A model generated the notes under the pieces. It saw only the letters and a list, made by a program, of their open reading frames with translations, made no database searches and had not been told where the DNA came from. Positions 52,351 through 60,935 of a stretch of DNA of 64,000 nt are shown one piece after another; the stretch's first letter is position 1; each line of letters opens with the position of its first letter. The stretch is from Pseudomonas sp. LS.1a (GTDB lineage: Bacteria > Pseudomonadota > Gammaproteobacteria > Pseudomonadales > Pseudomonadaceae), in assembly GCF_022533585.1 (NCBI RefSeq), contig NZ_CP092827.1, positions 2,768,001-2,832,000 on the forward strand. The letters run 5' to 3'. The position numbers and the translations under genes were made by a program.

Positions 52351-54633
52351 ATGTCACGTCGATGGCTAGACCCGGTCCTGTTGCTGGTGTGCGTTCTGGC
52401 CTTGCTGGCCGGTGGGCTGGCCTATGCGGCGCAACAGCCCGCCTGGGCCTCTGTGATCTGGGCCGGTGGCAGCGCGATCATGGCAGTGGTGCTGGCGGTG
52501 GAGATGACTCAGCGCCTGGCCAGACGCGAGGCGGGCATCGATCTGATCGCGCTGATGTCTATCGGCGCAGCCTTGGCTCTGGAGCAGATGCTGGTGGGGG
52601 CGGTGGTCGCACTCATGCTTGCCACCGGCCGTGCGTTGGAGGCGCTCAGTTTGCGTCATGCCGAGCGCGAGTTGCGCGCACTGATCGACAGGGCTCCCCA
52701 ACGGGCCTGGGTTCAGGAGCACGACAGGCTGCGAGAGGTGCCCGTGAGCGAAGTCCGGCCTGGCCAGGTCGTGCTGGTGCGACTTGGTGAAGTGGTACCG
52801 GTGGACGGACGCCTGCAGACGGAACAGGCGACCCTCGACGAGGCCGCGTTGACTGGCGAATCGTTACCCGTCACCCGCCATGCTGGCGAGTCCGTGCCCA
52901 GCGGTGTGATCAACGCGGGCGCGCCGTTGCTGTTGCTGGCCACGCACACCGCCGCGCAGAGCACCTACGCCGGCATCGTGCGTCTGGCCGAAACAGCACG
53001 CCAGTCACGAGCACCCTTCGTGCGCTTGGCCGACCGTTACGCGCTGGCGCTCATTCCGCTGACGTTGTTCATCGCCGCGCTGGCTTGGTGGGCCAGTGGC
53101 GATGTGCAACGGGTGCTGGCTGTGCTGGTGGTTGCCACGCCTTGCCCACTGATACTGGCAGTACCGATAGCCATTCTGTCAGGTATTTCCAGAGCCGCGC
53201 GGCGCAACATCCTGGTGCGCGATGGCGAGGTGCTGGAAGCGCTGGCCGGGATCCGTCATGTGTTCCTCGACAAGACCGGCACCCTGACCAGCGGCCATGC
53301 CCAGTTGCAATCGATCGAGGTCAAAGGAGAGGGGACGCCTTTGCAGATCTTGCAACTGGCCGCGTCGTTGGCCCAGGCATCCACCCATCCGATTGCCCAG
53401 GCCATTGTTCACGCTGCACGCCTGCGCAATCTGGCGCTGACACCAGCACAACAGGTACAGGAAAGCCCTGGCCTGGGGCTTGCCGGCAATGTGCAGGGCA
53501 AGGCCGTCCGCTTGGGGGCCCTGGCTTATGTGCGCAATGGCACAGACGATGGCAGCTGGGCTCAGGCGCGTTTACAGCAACTGGACTACCTGGCCAACAG
53601 TGGCAGTTTCGTGGCGGTCGACGGTGCGTTGAAAGCTGTGCTGCGGCTTGCCGACGACCTGCGTCGGGAAACACCCCAGACCTTGCGTCTGCTACGTGCC
53701 CGCGGCATCGACAAGATTGTCATGCTGACCGGAGATCGCCCGGAAACGGCCGAGATGATTGCTCTGACAGCGGGCATCGACGAACTTCGTTCAGGGCTTT
53801 CTGCGCAGGACAAAGTTCGCCTGGTCCAGCAAGGCTGCCGCAGTGCACCGACGCTGATGGTCGGTGATGGCATCAACGATGCGCCGGCGTTGGCTGCAGC
53901 CGATGTTGGCGTTGCCATGGGTGCCACTGGTGTGACTGCCTCGGCGCAGGCCGCCGGTGTGGTCTTGCTGGTCGACAGGCTCGATCGGTTGGTCGAGGTA
54001 CTGGATATCGCCCGGCATGCCGTGCATATCGCCCGGCAGGGGGTATGGGTGGGCATGAGCCTGTCATTGCTGGCTATGCTGGTCGCCGCAGCCGGTTACC
54101 TGCCAGCATTGATGGGGGCGGTGCTGCAGGAAGGTATCGACCTGTTGATCATCATCAACGCCTTGCGCGCGCTTGGTCCCTTGGCGAACCGACGGCACAA
54201 CGTGCTCTCCGTGGAAGACCTGAACCGGATGCAGGATGAGCATCGGGAACTCGACGGGCTGCTGACGCAGCTTAGCCAGATGGCTTGCGACTTCGCCAGG
54301 CGCCCTGTCGTGCAGGCTCGGGCCGACCTGCGCGAGCTGGTCGGTGCGCTGCACGACCTACTGGAGCGGCACGAGCGCGACGACGAACGCCGCTTGTATC
54401 CGGCGTTGAGCCGTTTCATTCCCGGCGAAGATCCACTGTCTGCAATGAGCCATACCCATCGGGAAATCTTTCGGCTCATCCATCTGCTGTCGTGCATGAG
54501 CCGGGATTTCAGCCGGGCGGCCGACAGCCCGAGCGCCGACGATATCCAGCACCAACTCATCCGTCTGGATACTCTGGCCAAGCTGCACTTTGACCAGGAA
54601 GAAGCCTTGTATCGATATCTGGATCGCCGCTGA
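52351..54633 (+). CDS. P1B-5-type metal-transport ATPase with C-terminal hemerythrin-like domain
   Basis: A 760-residue P1B ATPase without an N-terminal HMA domain. Actuator motif LTGESLPV, phosphorylation site DKTGTLTSG (Asp307), GDGINDAPALAAADVGVAMG, and a transmembrane motif TPCPL (Thr263-Cys265) instead of CPC or SPC. The last membrane segment has QEGIDLLIIINAL. Residues ~625-760 form a hemerythrin-like domain with candidate di-iron ligands His631, His674, Glu679, His701/His703, His749 and Glu753. TPC plus a hemerythrin tail defines the P1B-5 group; S. meliloti Nia of that group moves Ni and Fe. Expression from an FNR-box promoter fits an O2/Fe-sensing pump. Confidence 0.93.
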   Translation: MSRRWLDPVLLLVCVLALLAGGLAYAAQQPAWASVIWAGGSAIMAVVLAVEMTQRLARREAGIDLIALMSIGAALALEQMLVGAVVALMLATGRALEALSLRHAERELRALIDRAPQRAWVQEHDRLREVPVSEVRPGQVVLVRLGEVVPVDGRLQTEQATLDEAALTGESLPVTRHAGESVPSGVINAGAPLLLLATHTAAQSTYAGIVRLAETARQSRAPFVRLADRYALALIPLTLFIAALAWWASGDVQRVLAVLVVATPCPLILAVPIAILSGISRAARRNILVRDGEVLEALAGIRHVFLDKTGTLTSGHAQLQSIEVKGEGTPLQILQLAASLAQASTHPIAQAIVHAARLRNLALTPAQQVQESPGLGLAGNVQGKAVRLGALAYVRNGTDDGSWAQARLQQLDYLANSGSFVAVDGALKAVLRLADDLRRETPQTLRLLRARGIDKIVMLTGDRPETAEMIALTAGIDELRSGLSAQDKVRLVQQGCRSAPTLMVGDGINDAPALAAADVGVAMGATGVTASAQAAGVVLLVDRLDRLVEVLDIARHAVHIARQGVWVGMSLSLLAMLVAAAGYLPALMGAVLQEGIDLLIIINALRALGPLANRRHNVLSVEDLNRMQDEHRELDGLLTQLSQMACDFARRPVVQARADLRELVGALHDLLERHERDDERRLYPALSRFIPGEDPLSAMSHTHREIFRLIHLLSCMSRDFSRAADSPSADDIQHQLIRLDTLAKLHFDQEEALYRYLDRR

Positions 54634-54658
54634 GCAGCGCTTCAGCTGCCCTGATGGG

Positions 54659-54672
54659 TTGACAAAAATCAA
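54659..54672 (+). promoter_or_regulatory. FNR/Anr box upstream of the solo groEL
   Basis: TTGACAAAAATCAA, nine of ten conserved positions, between the ATPase stop and the GroEL start (centre 78 bp upstream of the ATG). It suggests that the chaperonin gene has its own oxygen-regulated promoter. Confidence 0.82.
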
Positions 54673-54743
54673 GCATCAGGGGGGTGGAAGCGAGATGCTG
54701 GCAGCATCCGCGATCAGTCCTGACCTGCATGGGAGGCGACGTC

Positions 54744-56363
54744 ATGCCCCACAGCAAAATCCTGTTCCGTTCCGCCGCGCGGGAAAACATTCTAAGTGGT
54801 GCCACTCAGCTTGCCGATGCCGTACGCGTCACCTTGGGGCCAAAATCCAAATCGGTGCTGATGCAGAGTAGTTGGGGGAGGCCGACCGTCTGCAACGATG
54901 GGGTGACCATCGCCAAGCGGGTCGATCTGCAGGACCCGGAGGAAAACCTCGGCGCCCAGATGTTGCGCCAGGCGGCCGAGCGTACCGGGGAGGCGGTGGG
55001 CGATGGCACCAGCACCGCGACTATCCTGGCCCACGCGATCCTGGCCGATGGTGTACGTAATGTGGTGGCAGGGGCCAGTGCCATTGACCTGAAACGTGGC
55101 CTGGACAAGGGGCTGGCATTGGTCATGAAATCGCTGCTGGCGCAATCACGCCAGGTCAGCACGCTCAAGGAAAAGGCCCAGGTGGCGACCTTGTCGGCGC
55201 ATAACGACCCGTTGATCGGTCAGTTGGTCGCTGATGCCCTGGAGAAGGTCGGGGTCGAGGGCGTGGTCAGCGTGGAGGAATCCAAAACCACCGAGACCGT
55301 GGTCGACATCATGGATGGCATGCGCTTTGACCGAGGTTATGTGTCTCCTTACTTTGTGACTGATACCGAAAAGATGCAGGTAGAACTGACCGATGCTTGT
55401 GTCTTGCTTTGCGACCACAAGATAGGCGCACTCAATGACTTGCTGCCCTTGCTGGAGCAAGTGGCGAAAAGCGGCCAGCCGCTGGTGGTGATCGCCGAGG
55501 ACATTGACGGCGAGGCGCTGACCACGTTGGTGGTCAACCAGATTCGCGGGGTTCTGCGAGCAGTGGCGGTGAAGGCTCCCGGCTATGGCGATCGGCGCAA
55601 GGAAATGCTGCAGGACATCGCCGTGCTCACGGGGGCGACCCTGGTTTCAGCGGAGCTTGGCGTCAATCTCGATACGCTGCAGTTGTCCCAGCTGGGCCAG
55701 GTGCACCGTGCGGTGGTGTTGAAAGACAGCACGGCGCTGATCGGGGGCAAGGGAACCCAGCAAGCCGTGGCGGCACGGATCGCGCAAATCCGGGTTCAGA
55801 TCGAGGCCTGCACCAGCGATTATGACCGGGAAAAACTTCATGAGCGCCTGGCAAGGCTTGCTGGCGGCGTGGCAGTGATACGTGTGGGCGCACCCAGCGA
55901 AACGGAGATGAAGGCGCGCAAGGATGCGTTGGATGACGCCTTGGCCGCCACCCGTGCGGCTATTGCCGAAGGCATAGTGCCAGGCGGTGGTCTGGCCTTG
56001 CTCAAGGCCGTGCCTGCGCTGCTCGCCGAAGAGGCAGGTAGTGAAGGCGATACGCGCACTGGCCTGCAAATACTGCGGCGGGCGCTGGAGGCTCCAGCGC
56101 GAATGATCGCCGAAAATTCCGCAGTCGACGCGGGCGTGGTGGTGGCACGCATGCTCGCCGAATCGGGCAGTATCGGTTTCGATGCCGCGGCCAACGCCTA
56201 CGTGGACCTGTATGAAGCCGGGATTATCGACCCCACCAAAGTGGTGCGCATCGCACTCGAGAACGCCGTGTCGGTCGCCAGTATCCTGCTGCTGACCGAG
56301 GCAACCATGACCGACATCCCCGAAAAGACACCGCCTTTGATGCAACCCCCCTCGCCTGAGTGA
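54744..56363 (+). CDS. groEL: Divergent GroEL paralogue without GroES
   Basis: A 539-residue group I chaperonin. ATPase residues are intact: CNDGVTIAKRV (Asp of the DG motif), VGDGTSTATILA and the ATRAAIAEGIVPGGG helix. The apical domain is colinear with GroEL, but many conserved residues differ: TLGPKSKSVLMQSSWGRPTV instead of TLGPKGRNVVLDKSFG, and the GGM repeat tail is replaced by DIPEKTPPLMQPPSPE. No groES gene is adjacent. The start at 54744 has GGGAGG seven bases upstream; the frame opens 60 bp earlier. An FNR box precedes it and it precedes a universal stress gene by 28 bp, so both are probably one operon. Confidence 0.93.
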   Translation: MPHSKILFRSAARENILSGATQLADAVRVTLGPKSKSVLMQSSWGRPTVCNDGVTIAKRVDLQDPEENLGAQMLRQAAERTGEAVGDGTSTATILAHAILADGVRNVVAGASAIDLKRGLDKGLALVMKSLLAQSRQVSTLKEKAQVATLSAHNDPLIGQLVADALEKVGVEGVVSVEESKTTETVVDIMDGMRFDRGYVSPYFVTDTEKMQVELTDACVLLCDHKIGALNDLLPLLEQVAKSGQPLVVIAEDIDGEALTTLVVNQIRGVLRAVAVKAPGYGDRRKEMLQDIAVLTGATLVSAELGVNLDTLQLSQLGQVHRAVVLKDSTALIGGKGTQQAVAARIAQIRVQIEACTSDYDREKLHERLARLAGGVAVIRVGAPSETEMKARKDALDDALAATRAAIAEGIVPGGGLALLKAVPALLAEEAGSEGDTRTGLQILRRALEAPARMIAENSAVDAGVVVARMLAESGSIGFDAAANAYVDLYEAGIIDPTKVVRIALENAVSVASILLLTEATMTDIPEKTPPLMQPPSPE

Positions 56364-56391
56364 TCAGGCGAACCGACCGTTGGAGGCAACC

Positions 56392-57282
56392 ATGAGCCAC
56401 TATCAACGCCTGCTGCTGATCCTGCATCCGGCATTGCGTCAGTCCAGTGCTTTGGAGCAAGCTGCCGCCCTGGCCAGGTCAAGTTCGGCCAGCCTGCATA
56501 TCGTCGGCCTGCTGGAGTCGCTGGATAAACTCAGGTTCCTGGAGACAGGTGATCGTCTAGCGGAGCGGCAGGCCTACCTGCAATCCCAGCAGCAACAGCT
56601 TGAAAGCCAGGCGCAAGCGCTACGCGCTTCGGGCATGCAAGTAACGAGCGAAGTTGCCTGGAGTAGCGATCTGCAGGCAGATATTCTGGAGCATGCGCTG
56701 GAAATGCAACCGGATCTGTTACTCAAGCAGGTCGATCACGAGCCGGTACTCAAGCGAGCTTTCTTTACCCCATTGGACTGGAAGCTGCTGCGCCATTGCC
56801 CGATCCCGGTCTATCTATTGGGGGCTGCCAGGCCCGCTATGCCACGGCAGATAGTGGCGGCAGTGGACGTAGCGGATTCGTCACCTGAGGGCGAGGCGCG
56901 CAATGACAGCATTGTCCAGCAGGCCAACGCCTTGGCCGTGCAGACTGGAGCGCAACTGGATCTGCTGCATGCCTGTGACCTGACGATGGCCTACATGGGC
57001 GATATGGGCTACTCCATGTGGGCAGTCGGCGATGTTGGCGAACAGTTGCGGCAGACCCTCGAGGCTGACTTCACGGCGCTGGCCGACCGTTATGGTGCCC
57101 CGGCCGAACGCCGCCACTTCGTCCTGGGCCGCCCGGTCACCGTGCTCAGCGAGTACGTGGAGACTCACCCTGTGGACGTCATTGTCATGGGCAGGCCTTT
57201 TGCAAAGGGGCTGGACCGGCTGTTTGGCAGCACCACCGAGCACGTTTTGTACCAGCTATCCTGCAATATTCTGGCCGTGTAG
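56392..57282 (+). CDS. Tandem-domain universal stress protein (paralogue)
   Basis: A 296-residue two-domain Usp, related to the protein at 47251. It begins MSHYQRLLLILHPALRQSSALEQAAALA and ends VDVIVMGRPFAKGLDRLFGSTTEHVLYQLSCNILAV, where the ATP-loop glycines of the second domain are kept. The unusual segment DLTMAYMGDMGYSMWAVG near residue 200 is Met-rich. GGAGG precedes the ATG. It follows groEL by 28 bp, without a clear terminator or promoter between, so it is likely co-expressed from the groEL FNR box. Confidence 0.9.
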   Translation: MSHYQRLLLILHPALRQSSALEQAAALARSSSASLHIVGLLESLDKLRFLETGDRLAERQAYLQSQQQQLESQAQALRASGMQVTSEVAWSSDLQADILEHALEMQPDLLLKQVDHEPVLKRAFFTPLDWKLLRHCPIPVYLLGAARPAMPRQIVAAVDVADSSPEGEARNDSIVQQANALAVQTGAQLDLLHACDLTMAYMGDMGYSMWAVGDVGEQLRQTLEADFTALADRYGAPAERRHFVLGRPVTVLSEYVETHPVDVIVMGRPFAKGLDRLFGSTTEHVLYQLSCNILAV

Positions 57283-57430
57283 GGCCCTGGGCTGACGAAG
57301 TGCGCGATTCGCTGCAGTTGCCGTTCGATGAGCTGGCCGATGCCCACGGCATCCCCCGGGATAATCTTGAATTTATTCTGTTTGTGTTGAAACTTCATCG
57401 TTCTCTATTCCTGTTGCAGGGAGAAACACG

Positions 57431-57868
57431 ATGGCAATTGATTTGCTGGCCTTCACGCCATGGTCCGCTCTGGCCGGTGGTGCGTTGATCGGGCTGGGGG
57501 CTGGTTTGTTCGCGGTGATGAACGGCCGTATTGCGGGAATCAGTGGATTGCTTGGTTCGATGTTGCAGCGAGGCGGGGAAGGGCGCAGAGAAAAGCTGGC
57601 CTTTCTCTTGGGATTGCTGGCAGCACCGCTGTTGTGGGGGATATTTGCCACGCTGCCGTCCCCCCGCTTCACCACGGCATCTGGGACCCTCATCATGGCA
57701 GGGCTGTTGGTAGGCCTCGGCACGCGCTACGGCAGCGGTTGCACCAGCGGCCACGGCGTTTGCGGCCTTTCTCGCCTGTCACCACGTTCGGCCGTGGCAA
57801 CGCTGTGCTTCATGGCAACCGGTTTTGCCACGGTGTATGTCGTCCGACACCTTGTACAAGGGGGCTGA
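57431..57868 (+). CDS. YeeE/YedE-family transporter, half A
   Basis: A 145-residue membrane protein with four helices. The motifs [39 protein letters not shown] and the terminal helix are the YeeE/YedE (DUF395) signature, with two cysteines in the [11 protein letters not shown] loop. Family members import thiosulfate-like sulfur compounds or take part in persulfide chemistry; the two-gene form resembles PmpA/PmpB. It is followed after one base by half B, so the two form a heteromeric carrier. The 148-bp gap before it has no convincing FNR box. Confidence 0.87.
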   Translation: MAIDLLAFTPWSALAGGALIGLGAGLFAVMNGRIAGISGLLGSMLQRGGEGRREKLAFLLGLLAAPLLWGIFATLPSPRFTTASGTLIMAGLLVGLGTRYGSGCTSGHGVCGLSRLSPRSAVATLCFMATGFATVYVVRHLVQGG

Positions 57869-57869
57869 C

Positions 57870-58289
57870 ATGCCTGTCATCAGTGGGTTTATCGCCGGGG
57901 TGCTGTTCGGCGTTGGGTTATTGCTGGCGGGGATGGCCGACCCTTCCAAGGTGCTCGGTTTCCTCGACATTGCCGGAGAGTGGGACCCTTCGCTGGGGCT
58001 GGTGATGATCGGGGCCATTGCTACGGTTTGGTTGCCGATGCGCTGGGCGCGCCGACATTCAACGGCATTGCTGGGTGGGGTGATGCAGTTGCCCGAGCGA
58101 CGCGATGTGGATCGCCGTCTTATTGGTGGCAGCCTGGTATTCGGCGTTGGCTGGGGGCTTGCGGGTATCTGCCCGGGGCCGGCACTGGTTCTGCTGCCTG
58201 CCGGTTACTGGCAGGCCTGGCTGTTCGTCGCTGCGATGCTGGTAGGCATGACATTGTTCCAGTGGATTCAGACACGCCGTGACACCTGA
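57870..58289 (+). CDS. YeeE/YedE-family transporter, half B
   Basis: A 139-residue membrane protein with the second half of the YeeE fold: [28 protein letters not shown] at the start and [19 protein letters not shown], with a conserved Cys, in the middle. The ATG is one base after the upstream stop, so translation is coupled. The peroxiredoxin gene follows after 90 bp; together they suggest handling of reactive sulfur or peroxide. Confidence 0.87.
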   Translation: MPVISGFIAGVLFGVGLLLAGMADPSKVLGFLDIAGEWDPSLGLVMIGAIATVWLPMRWARRHSTALLGGVMQLPERRDVDRRLIGGSLVFGVGWGLAGICPGPALVLLPAGYWQAWLFVAAMLVGMTLFQWIQTRRDT

Positions 58290-58379
58290 CTCCGGGATTG
58301 TCTGAATAAACCGCTGTATGTACGTACCCTGGTGGGTTGCTGCATCATGCCTGGCCATTTACCGCTCAAGGAAACAGCG

Positions 58380-58880
58380 ATGATCAAGCCCGGCGATACA
58401 CTGCCCGACGTAACGCTTTACGAGTACAGCAACGGAGAGGGCGCCTGCGCGATCGGCCCGAACGCGTTTTCCCTGCACGAACGCTGCAAACAGAAAAAGG
58501 TAGTGATTTTCGGCTTGCCAGGTGCCTTCACGCCTACCTGTTCGGAGCGGCATGTACCAGGTTACGTGGCTGCGGCACAGGACCTGTTCGCTGCCGGGGT
58601 TGCCGAAATTCTCTGTGTTTCAGTCAATGATGCATTCGTCATGAATGCCTGGGGCGTGAGCCTGCAGGTGGGCGAGGAGGTCAGGATGATTGCCGATGGC
58701 AACGGTGAATTCAGCGAGGCGCTGGGTCTGTTGCAGGACCTCTCTGCGCGCGGCATGGGCCGACGTTCGCAACGCTATGCCATGTTGGTCGACGATCTGG
58801 TGGTCAAGCACATTGCGGTCGAAGCACCCGGCAAGTTCGAGTGCAGCGATGCCGCAAGCATGTTGGCATTGCTGCGTTAG
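58380..58880 (+). CDS. Peroxiredoxin 5-like (AhpE/PMP20-type) peroxidase
   Basis: A 166-residue Prx5-family peroxidase. The peroxidatic site PGAFTPTCSERHVPG puts the reactive Cys at residue 54, with Thr51 and a later Arg completing the site. WGVSLQVGEEVRMIADGNGEFSEALGL is the typical segment before the dimer interface. An additional Cys at ~79 could resolve the sulfenate or react with glutathione. The ATG at 58380 gives MIKPGDTLPDVTL. It ends the island; a REP doublet follows. Confidence 0.9.
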   Translation: MIKPGDTLPDVTLYEYSNGEGACAIGPNAFSLHERCKQKKVVIFGLPGAFTPTCSERHVPGYVAAAQDLFAAGVAEILCVSVNDAFVMNAWGVSLQVGEEVRMIADGNGEFSEALGLLQDLSARGMGRRSQRYAMLVDDLVVKHIAVEAPGKFECSDAASMLALLR

Positions 58881-58941
58881 TTCCTGAGCCCTGAAGGCAT
58901 GCGCGGTTCCGGTGGGAGATTGCGCAAGCGATCCTCGTACC

Positions 58942-59028
58942 CTGTGGGAGCGGCTTTAGCCGCGAAGACTCCAACGCGGTGCATGGCACCGGCTGCGCCG
59001 GTGTTCGCGGGCACGCCCACTCCCACAA
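58942..59028. repeat. Single REP doublet related to the 118-bp array unit
   Basis: CTGTGGGAGCGGCTTTAGCCGCGAAG at the left, inner GCGGTGCATGGCACCGGCTGCGCCGGTG and TTCGCGGGCACGCCCACTCCCACA at the right. The inner part differs from the array unit at 14531-15088 by only a few bases, so it is a solitary member of the same REPIN-like family. Confidence 0.82.
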
Positions 59029-59047
59029 GGAACGCGCGGGGTAACGG

Positions 59048-59878
59048 CTACGCAGCAAAGTCGGTAGAGAGGGACAGGTCCCGCCACTGGGCCAGCTCTT
59101 GCTCCACTGCGCTGTTCTTGGCCTCGATGCGCGCGACGGCATCGCTGCCCAGCGCCAGGCGCAGTGGCGGGTTCGCTGCATTGGCCACGGCCAGCAGGGC
59201 TTCAGCCAGCTTTGCAGGGTTGCCCGGCTGGGCATGGTTGGCCGCCTCGGCGTAGTGGCGCATGACACCGACGGTGGCCGCGTAGTCAGGCAGCTCAAGG
59301 GTCGTCTTCACCAACGACTGGTCATCCAGGAAGTCGGTACGGAAGAAGCCCGGCTCGACCACGGTCACCTTGATCCCCAAGGGAGCCAGTTCCTGGTGCA
59401 GCGCTTCGCTGATGCCTTCGACAGCGAACTTGGTCGAACCATACACGCCCCAGCCCATGTAGGCCTGGTAGCCGCCGAGCGACGAGATGTTGATCACGTG
59501 GCCACTGCGTTGGCGACGCATGTGAGGCAATACCGCACGGGTTACATTGAGCAGCCCGAAAACGTTGGTGGCGAACAACCGTTCGGTTTCGCTGGCGCTG
59601 GTTTCTTCTACCGCACCGAGCACGCCATACCCGGCATTGTTGACCAGCACGTCGATTTGCCCGAAATGCCTGATGCCAGCTGCGACCGCTGCATGGGCGT
59701 CCTCTTCGCGGGTCACATCCAGGCGCACGGCCAGCAGGTTCGGGTGCTGGCCAAGACGAGCCTGGATGTCCTCCGGGTTACGCGCCGTTGCAATGACGGC
59801 GTCACCCGCTGCCAGGGCCTGTTGGGTGATCAGGGTGCCGAAACCGCGGGAAGCGCCAGTAATGAGCCAGGTACGCAT
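59048..59878 (-). CDS. Short-chain dehydrogenase/reductase
   Basis: A 276-residue classical SDR. TGASRGFGTLI is the cofactor loop, VLVNNAGYGVLG the second motif, INISSLGGYQAYMGWGVYGSTKFAVEG contains the catalytic Ser, Tyr and Lys. The sequence most resembles the broad group of oxidoreductases often annotated as DltE-like or retinol-dehydrogenase-like in pseudomonads; the substrate is unknown. GAGGAG before the ATG at 59878 supports the start. It is divergent from a LysR gene that probably controls it. Confidence 0.9.
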   Translation of the reverse strand: MRTWLITGASRGFGTLITQQALAAGDAVIATARNPEDIQARLGQHPNLLAVRLDVTREEDAHAAVAAGIRHFGQIDVLVNNAGYGVLGAVEETSASETERLFATNVFGLLNVTRAVLPHMRRQRSGHVINISSLGGYQAYMGWGVYGSTKFAVEGISEALHQELAPLGIKVTVVEPGFFRTDFLDDQSLVKTTLELPDYAATVGVMRHYAEAANHAQPGNPAKLAEALLAVANAANPPLRLALGSDAVARIEAKNSAVEQELAQWRDLSLSTDFAA

Positions 59879-59957
59879 GTCAACTCCTCCTGTATCCGAC
59901 CCTGCACCATGCGGGCCTTCTTGATGAGTTGAACGAACTTTAAAATCTGTGGATTGC

Positions 59958-59981
59958 TGTGATAATCCCATGAATATCACA
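59958..59981. promoter_or_regulatory. LysR-type operator between SDR and lysR genes
   Basis: TGTGATA and TATCACA, perfect seven-base arms with a ten-base spacer, 25 bp upstream of the lysR ATG and 80 bp upstream of the SDR gene. The spacing does not fit a CRP/Vfr site (which needs six bases between TGTGA and TCACA), so an LysR site is more likely. Confidence 0.6.
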
Positions 59982-60005
59982 TGGTCCTTTGAGTGAATTT
60001 CAGCA

Positions 60006-60896
60006 ATGAAACCAACCAGCACCGCAGACCTGTCTCTGTTCCTGTGCATTGCCCGCCACCTGAATTTCAGCCGCGCGGCGGTCGAGCTGGGCCTTACGCC
60101 TTCGGCCTTGAGCCATGCGCTGCGGGCCCTGGAAACCCGCCTGGATGTTCGCCTGTTCAACCGCACCACGCGTAGTGTGGCGCTTACCGAGGCAGGGGAG
60201 CGTCTTTATCAGAGGCTGCAACCGGCCTTTCGTGACATCGCCGACGCGCTGGAGGACCTCAACAACTTCCGCGACAAACCGTCGGGCAACCTGCGCATTA
60301 CCGCCGGGCGCGCCGCAGTGGAACTCGCGCTGCTGCCCCTGGCCAATCGTTTTCTGGCGGCGTATCCGGATATACGCCTGGAAATCGTCAGTGACGATGC
60401 GTTGGTGGACATGGTGGGCACCGGCTTTGATGCCGGCGTGCGCCTGGGGGAGCGGCTCCAGGCGGATATGGTTTCGCTACCCATCGGCCCTAACCTTCGT
60501 TCGGTCGTGGTAGCGGCGCCTGCGTTCTTCGATCGGCATCCTGTTCCACAGCACCCGCAAGACTTGAAGCAACTGCCTTGTATCGGGCACCGCTTTCCTG
60601 GTGGCGCACTTTATCGATGGGAGTTCGAGCGCGGGGGCGTGCAGCTGGAGGTCGATGTCCAGGGGCCCTTGGTATTGAGTGATGTCAGCCTGATGCTGAC
60701 GCCTGCCTTGCAAGGGGTCGGCCTGGCTTATGTGTTCGAAGACATGGTCAAGGAACACCTGGAGCGTGGCCATTTGCAGCAGGTGCTGGGGGACTGGTGT
60801 CACTACTACCCGGGGCTGTATCTGTACTACCCGAGCCGCCGCCAGGTGCCCGCGGCGTTGAAGGCCTTTATCGAGTTCGTACGGGAGCAGCACTAG
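60006..60896 (+). CDS. LysR-family regulator
   Basis: A 296-residue LysR regulator. The helix-turn-helix reads LNFSRAAVELGLTPSALSHALRALETRLDVRLFNRTTRSV. DFVR-type ends are replaced by AFIEFVREQH at the C-terminus. The effector domain (SGNLRITAGRAAVELALLPLANRFLAAYPDIRLEIV) belongs to the CrgA-like subgroup that commonly regulates a divergent oxidoreductase, as is the case here. Confidence 0.93.
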   Translation: MKPTSTADLSLFLCIARHLNFSRAAVELGLTPSALSHALRALETRLDVRLFNRTTRSVALTEAGERLYQRLQPAFRDIADALEDLNNFRDKPSGNLRITAGRAAVELALLPLANRFLAAYPDIRLEIVSDDALVDMVGTGFDAGVRLGERLQADMVSLPIGPNLRSVVVAAPAFFDRHPVPQHPQDLKQLPCIGHRFPGGALYRWEFERGGVQLEVDVQGPLVLSDVSLMLTPALQGVGLAYVFEDMVKEHLERGHLQQVLGDWCHYYPGLYLYYPSRRQVPAALKAFIEFVREQH

Positions 60897-60935
60897 CCGG
60901 ACGTCTGGCTGGTCGCCCGGGCGTGCGACAGGCCG

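Noticed and set aside
57300..57488. Short open frame starting GTG before the YeeE gene
   Set aside because: The first 40 codons look vaguely coding, but it runs out of frame into the YeeE gene with no recognisable family.
59958..59981. Reading TGTGATA...TATCACA as a CRP/Vfr site
   Set aside because: The distance between TGTGA and TCACA is 14 bases rather than the required six; a LysR operator fits better.
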